Source: Conus ventricosus (Eukaryota > Mollusca > Gastropoda > Neogastropoda > Conidae). Taken from it: a stretch of DNA of 64,000 nt. Numbering within the stretch: the first letter of the stretch is position 1; each line of letters starts with the position of its first letter. The stretch is taken from contig CM031601.1 of the NCBI GenBank assembly GCA_018398815.1, positions 28,900,578-28,964,577 of the forward strand, written 5' to 3'. The notes beneath the pieces were generated by a model. The model was not told the DNA's origin. It made no database searches and was given only the letters and a program-made list of their open reading frames with translations. The position numbers were made by a program, and so were the translations under genes. Of this stretch, positions 61,079 to 64,000 are shown piece after piece.

Positions 61079-61169
61079 CTATAAGGCACATGGCTGAACA
61101 GTAGGACACCGACTCCCCGTTGTGAGTTCTTCGGATGGACTCGGCCAGGATCATGGAGATGTCCATACA
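61079..61169 (-). CDS. Candidate exon of an unidentified minus-strand gene
   Basis: The acceptor gtttctgttccag is followed by CMDISMILAESIRRTHNGES, VSYCSAMCLI, then donor TATAG|gtgggc. Codon third positions are strongly G/C, as in RBX1 and the palmitoyltransferase. A second frame is open across the same exon and on to 61011 (ending LLNAVNQALVTLAVTG before ACAG|gtcagt). A single missing base near GTGTCCTAC would join the first frame to VLLFSHVPYRW of the second, resembling the one-base gaps seen elsewhere. Function not recognised. Confidence 0.5.
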
Positions 61170-61179
61170 CTGGAACAGA

Positions 61180-61640
61180 AACAACACTTGCAGAGAAAAC
61201 CTGAACGGTGGTTTGATGCTTGGAGCATTGAGAAAACCCGAACGCTGGTTTGATGCTTGAGCTAGAGAAAACCTGAACGCTGGTTTGATGCTTGGAGCAT
61301 TGAGAAAACCTGAACTCTGGTTTGATGCTTGGAGCATTGAGAAAACCTGAACGTTGGGTTTTATGCTTGGAGCATTGAGAAAACCTGAACGTTTGGTTTG
61401 CTGGTTGATGCATTGAGAAAACCTGAACGTTGGGTTTGCTGGTTGATGCATTGAGAAAACCTGAACATTGGTTTGCTGGTTGATGCATTGAGAAAACCTG
61501 AACATTGGTTTGCTGGTTGATGCATTGAGAAAACCTGAACATTGGTTTGCTGGTTGATGCATTGAGAAAACCTGAACATTGGTTTGCTGGTTGATGCATT
61601 GAGAAAACCTGAACATTGGTTTGCTGGTTGATGCATTGAG
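61180..61640. repeat. 37-bp tandem array, about 12 copies in two subtypes
   Basis: Subtype 1 is GCTGGTTGATGCATTGAGAA plus AACCTGAACATTGGTTT. Subtype 2 replaces GGTTGATGCATT with a GCTTGGAGCATT form. The unit length is not a multiple of three and no frame contains a stop, so long open frames run through on the minus strand. It abuts the acceptor of the candidate exon at 61169. Confidence 0.95.
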
Positions 61641-62482
61641 ACAGATGCAGTGAATCTTTTCCCTCCACAACTCTTTACCATCAACAGTACACCTCCCCTC
61701 CCCTCCCTCCTCCCACCCCATCTGTCCCCTATTTTTGGGTGGGTCTGGATGGGTTTTTAAACCTCTGTCACGAGAGACGGCATTATGTTAATTCAGGCAA
61801 ACCAATAATGGTTTTGAACACGACTAAGCAAAGAACAGCATTAACCAAATCTGTGCACATTCATCTGCTTTCTGAGAATCAGTTAAGGGGACAACAGTTA
61901 AGAAGAAGAAAAAAATATTCAGAAAATATTGAAATGTGATTTAGCAAGCCTTCATCTGAGCATAATTGGCAATAGCTCAGCTTGTTTTGACCCATTTGAC
62001 TAGTTCATGAATGAAACATGTCGCAATCACTCTGAAGTATGGACCACAAGCCGTAGCACAGACTGATTCCCACTTGTTTCAATGTCAACAGCTTACATCC
62101 CTCTCCAACAGACTCACATGCACATACACATAGGCACACATTCACATGCAAGCACACATATTCAAAGTTGTCCAGACACAGGTTGTTGTTTTTTTCATTT
62201 TAATTTTATGAAGATAGCACAGGTAATAATAATAACCGCTTTTGAATCGAGCAAACAAGAAATGGATTGAAAAGGAAGAGCTTCACAAATTTCCACATGA
62301 ATGACATCACTTCATAATAACATGGCAATGCTGGTATCATCAGTCATCACAGACTGGGGTAAGTATCACCGGTCGCAGCACTACTTGCATCAGGGTTGTA
62401 AATAGATAAACACTTGCTCCTCACCGTGACGCAACATGGGCAGAATGTTACAACTTGCATCCAGGTTGAACAAAACACGCCC

Positions 62483-62533
62483 CTGTCTACCCCAGCGTGC
62501 ATATGGTTAAACCATATGCAGCTGGGTAGACAG
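62483..62533. repeat. 51-bp near-perfect palindrome
   Basis: CTGTCTACCCCAGCGTGCAT.. pairs with ..ATGCAGCTGGGTAGACAG around the centre ATGGTTAAACCAT. About 24 base pairs form with only two single-base bulges and almost no loop. It could extrude as a cruciform. Too tight for a microRNA precursor. Confidence 0.85.
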
Positions 62534-63712
62534 TGCCGCCCCTGTTACAACCATTTTAATTTTTTTCATTAGGGCAGGGAATAAAAAGCAGAGAAAGACA
62601 GGATAGGCACCACCCTCATAACACAGAAAAGAGGAGGTCTACTGCCTTGCACCCAGTTATATTATGGCAACAACTTGACTCCCGCAGAATTACGATACTA
62701 AAATTCCAACAACAGATCCCTCGGAAGATAAGGAGGTGAAAGCTGATCTCAAACTCGTAGATTTGGAAGGTGTGAGAGTTACTGTATTCTGTGCCTGTCT
62801 TTTATCAGTACTATCAATCTATAGTTCGTACTCTCAAAATCATATTAGAAATACACCGATTTTCATGCCCAGAGATTTAAAAAAAAAAAAAAAAAAAAAT
62901 CGCCCCTAACAAAAAGAGGTAAAAAAAAAAAAATAAAAAACGTAAGAGGAATTTGGGTTCAAAGACTTCTTTCCCTCTATTGCACCAAACAAAACAAAAG
63001 ATTTGACAGCATAAAATTTAGCACATTTATTACGGATGAAATTCGGCTATTCCTTTCAACCTTCCATGCAGGAAATATATCACATTTACAACAACAAATG
63101 TAACAACAAAAAGAACTAGGATTTTAACGGATCTGTGAAGTTTTAATTACGTAGACAGTGTTCCTTACTCAATCACCAATCAATCACCACAGCGATGTCT
63201 GAAATAATTCAAATATTCTGCCTACAGACTAACACAACAAAGTTTGCAACGTGCACTAATACAGTCCTATCTTCTTTAAGAATCTTCATAACATGAAAAA
63301 TCCATAAGAAACACAGACTTACAGTCACACTGCAGTGCCTTCAACATCCCATCCATCAAAGGCTCTTAAGGATAAGAGGGAATCAAATACAGTTAAGTTG
63401 TTTGTAGCATTACTGACAATGGAGGGCACACCAGAACTGTTCACAAGTCAGTTTTCTCTTTATGTTCATACAATTATCACAACAACAGAGACTGAAACAA
63501 GAATACTGACCACATTATTAAATCTCTCACGCAGCAAAGTGTCAAAATTTGAACACAAATCGTGGCATTATTAAGGGGAGGAAAAAAAAAGGGGACAAAT
63601 TTCAAAATTAAAGTCAATTACAACTGACTCAGAAGAGCACACCTGATTTTTGTGTGTTCTGAATGAGAGATTCCAAATACTGTGTTCTGAATGACAGACT
63701 CAAAAGGCCTAC

Positions 63713-63833
63713 CACCAACATCGTTTCTTTCCCCAGAGCCTGTCATAAAGATCTGTGTCACTGGACAGTACGGACCGTTAATTGTAAGTAGCACAATGTG
63801 CTTGTTGCCTTTAGAACCATGCTGATGACACAT
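63713..63833 (-). CDS. Candidate exon of an unidentified minus-strand gene
   Basis: The acceptor ctttacag is followed by MCHQHGSKGNKHIVLLTING, PYCPVTQIFMTGSGERNDVG and a proposed donor GGTG|gtaggc. The frame stays open further (to a stop at 63618), with another donor-like AATCAG|gtgtgc. The composition looks like a folded domain, but I do not recognise the family. It could belong to the same gene as the exon at 61079. The direct phase would favour the alternative frame of that exon, so an intervening exon or a sequence error would be needed. Confidence 0.45.
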
Positions 63834-64000
63834 CTGTAAAGGGGAAAAAAAAGAACACTTACTGGACACAGGAAGCTTTTCAAGGGATAAAATTAAATCG
63901 CTACCATGAAAAGCAATCAGCATTCATACTGACAAAAAAAAGTTTTCCTACTTATTCTACTAGTGATTCTCAGACTATGCAAGGAGGGTAATCTGTTATA

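Noticed and set aside
61006..61721. Minus-strand frames rich in HQPANQCSGFLNAST repeats as a repetitive protein
   Set aside because: The 37-bp array lacks stops in any frame, so open reading is uninformative; a good acceptor at the exon start places the array in an intron.
62483..62533. MicroRNA precursor
   Set aside because: The stem is only about 24 bp with essentially no terminal loop, unlike a processed hairpin.

Overview
This is eukaryotic nuclear DNA: spliced genes with long introns, GT-AG (and one GC-AG) junctions, many TG/CA microsatellites, tRNA-derived SINEs, non-LTR retrotransposon tails and Tc1/piggyBac DNA transposons. Gene content, SINE type and repeat texture suggest a lophotrochozoan, most likely a gastropod mollusc. 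That is inference from memory; no database was searched.

Two genes can be read exon by exon. (1) On the minus strand, from 32499 down to 17858, nine exons encode the C-terminal two thirds or more of an ankyrin-repeat DHHC palmitoyltransferase (ZDHHC13/17, Akr/TIP1 type). Four exons carry ankyrin repeats, two carry the first membrane segments, one carries the zinc-binding DHHC core, one carries later membrane segments, and the last carries the TTxE motif and the C-terminus. The N-terminal exons were not found. (2) On the plus strand, from 39785 to 51220, six exons encode RBX1, the RING subunit of cullin-RING ubiquitin ligases. The two genes diverge from the 32.5-39.8 kb interval. In both, one exon lacks a single base relative to the reading frame its neighbours demand. 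This looks like uncorrected one-base assembly errors, though real lesions are possible.

Layout. 1-17.8 kb: AT-rich DNA with no gene recognised, microsatellites, tandem arrays, a small foldback, one SINE inside a 66-bp satellite, and one unassigned terminal-exon candidate at 4085-4217. 17.8-32.5 kb: the palmitoyltransferase gene; its introns hold a 639-bp Tc1-derived foldback, a frame-broken Tc1 element (27042-28582), a LINE tail, a SINE and several minisatellites. 32.5-39.7 kb: repeats, including a tRNA-headed SINE and two LINE reverse-transcriptase remnants. 39.7-51.2 kb: RBX1; its first intron contains a three-level nest (SINE inside piggyBac inside LINE) and another SINE. 51.2-61 kb: mostly intergenic, with a large foldback element (54.1-54.9 kb) and a second Tc1 element (56542-58160). 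61-64 kb: candidate minus-strand exons of an unidentified gene next to a 37-bp tandem array.

The two recognised genes have no known joint pathway; their pairing is positional. I found no novel multi-gene system. The most noteworthy items are the apparent one-base exon lesions, the duplicated splice donor and GC-AG intron of the palmitoyltransferase, the near-perfect Tc1 foldback, and the nested insertions.
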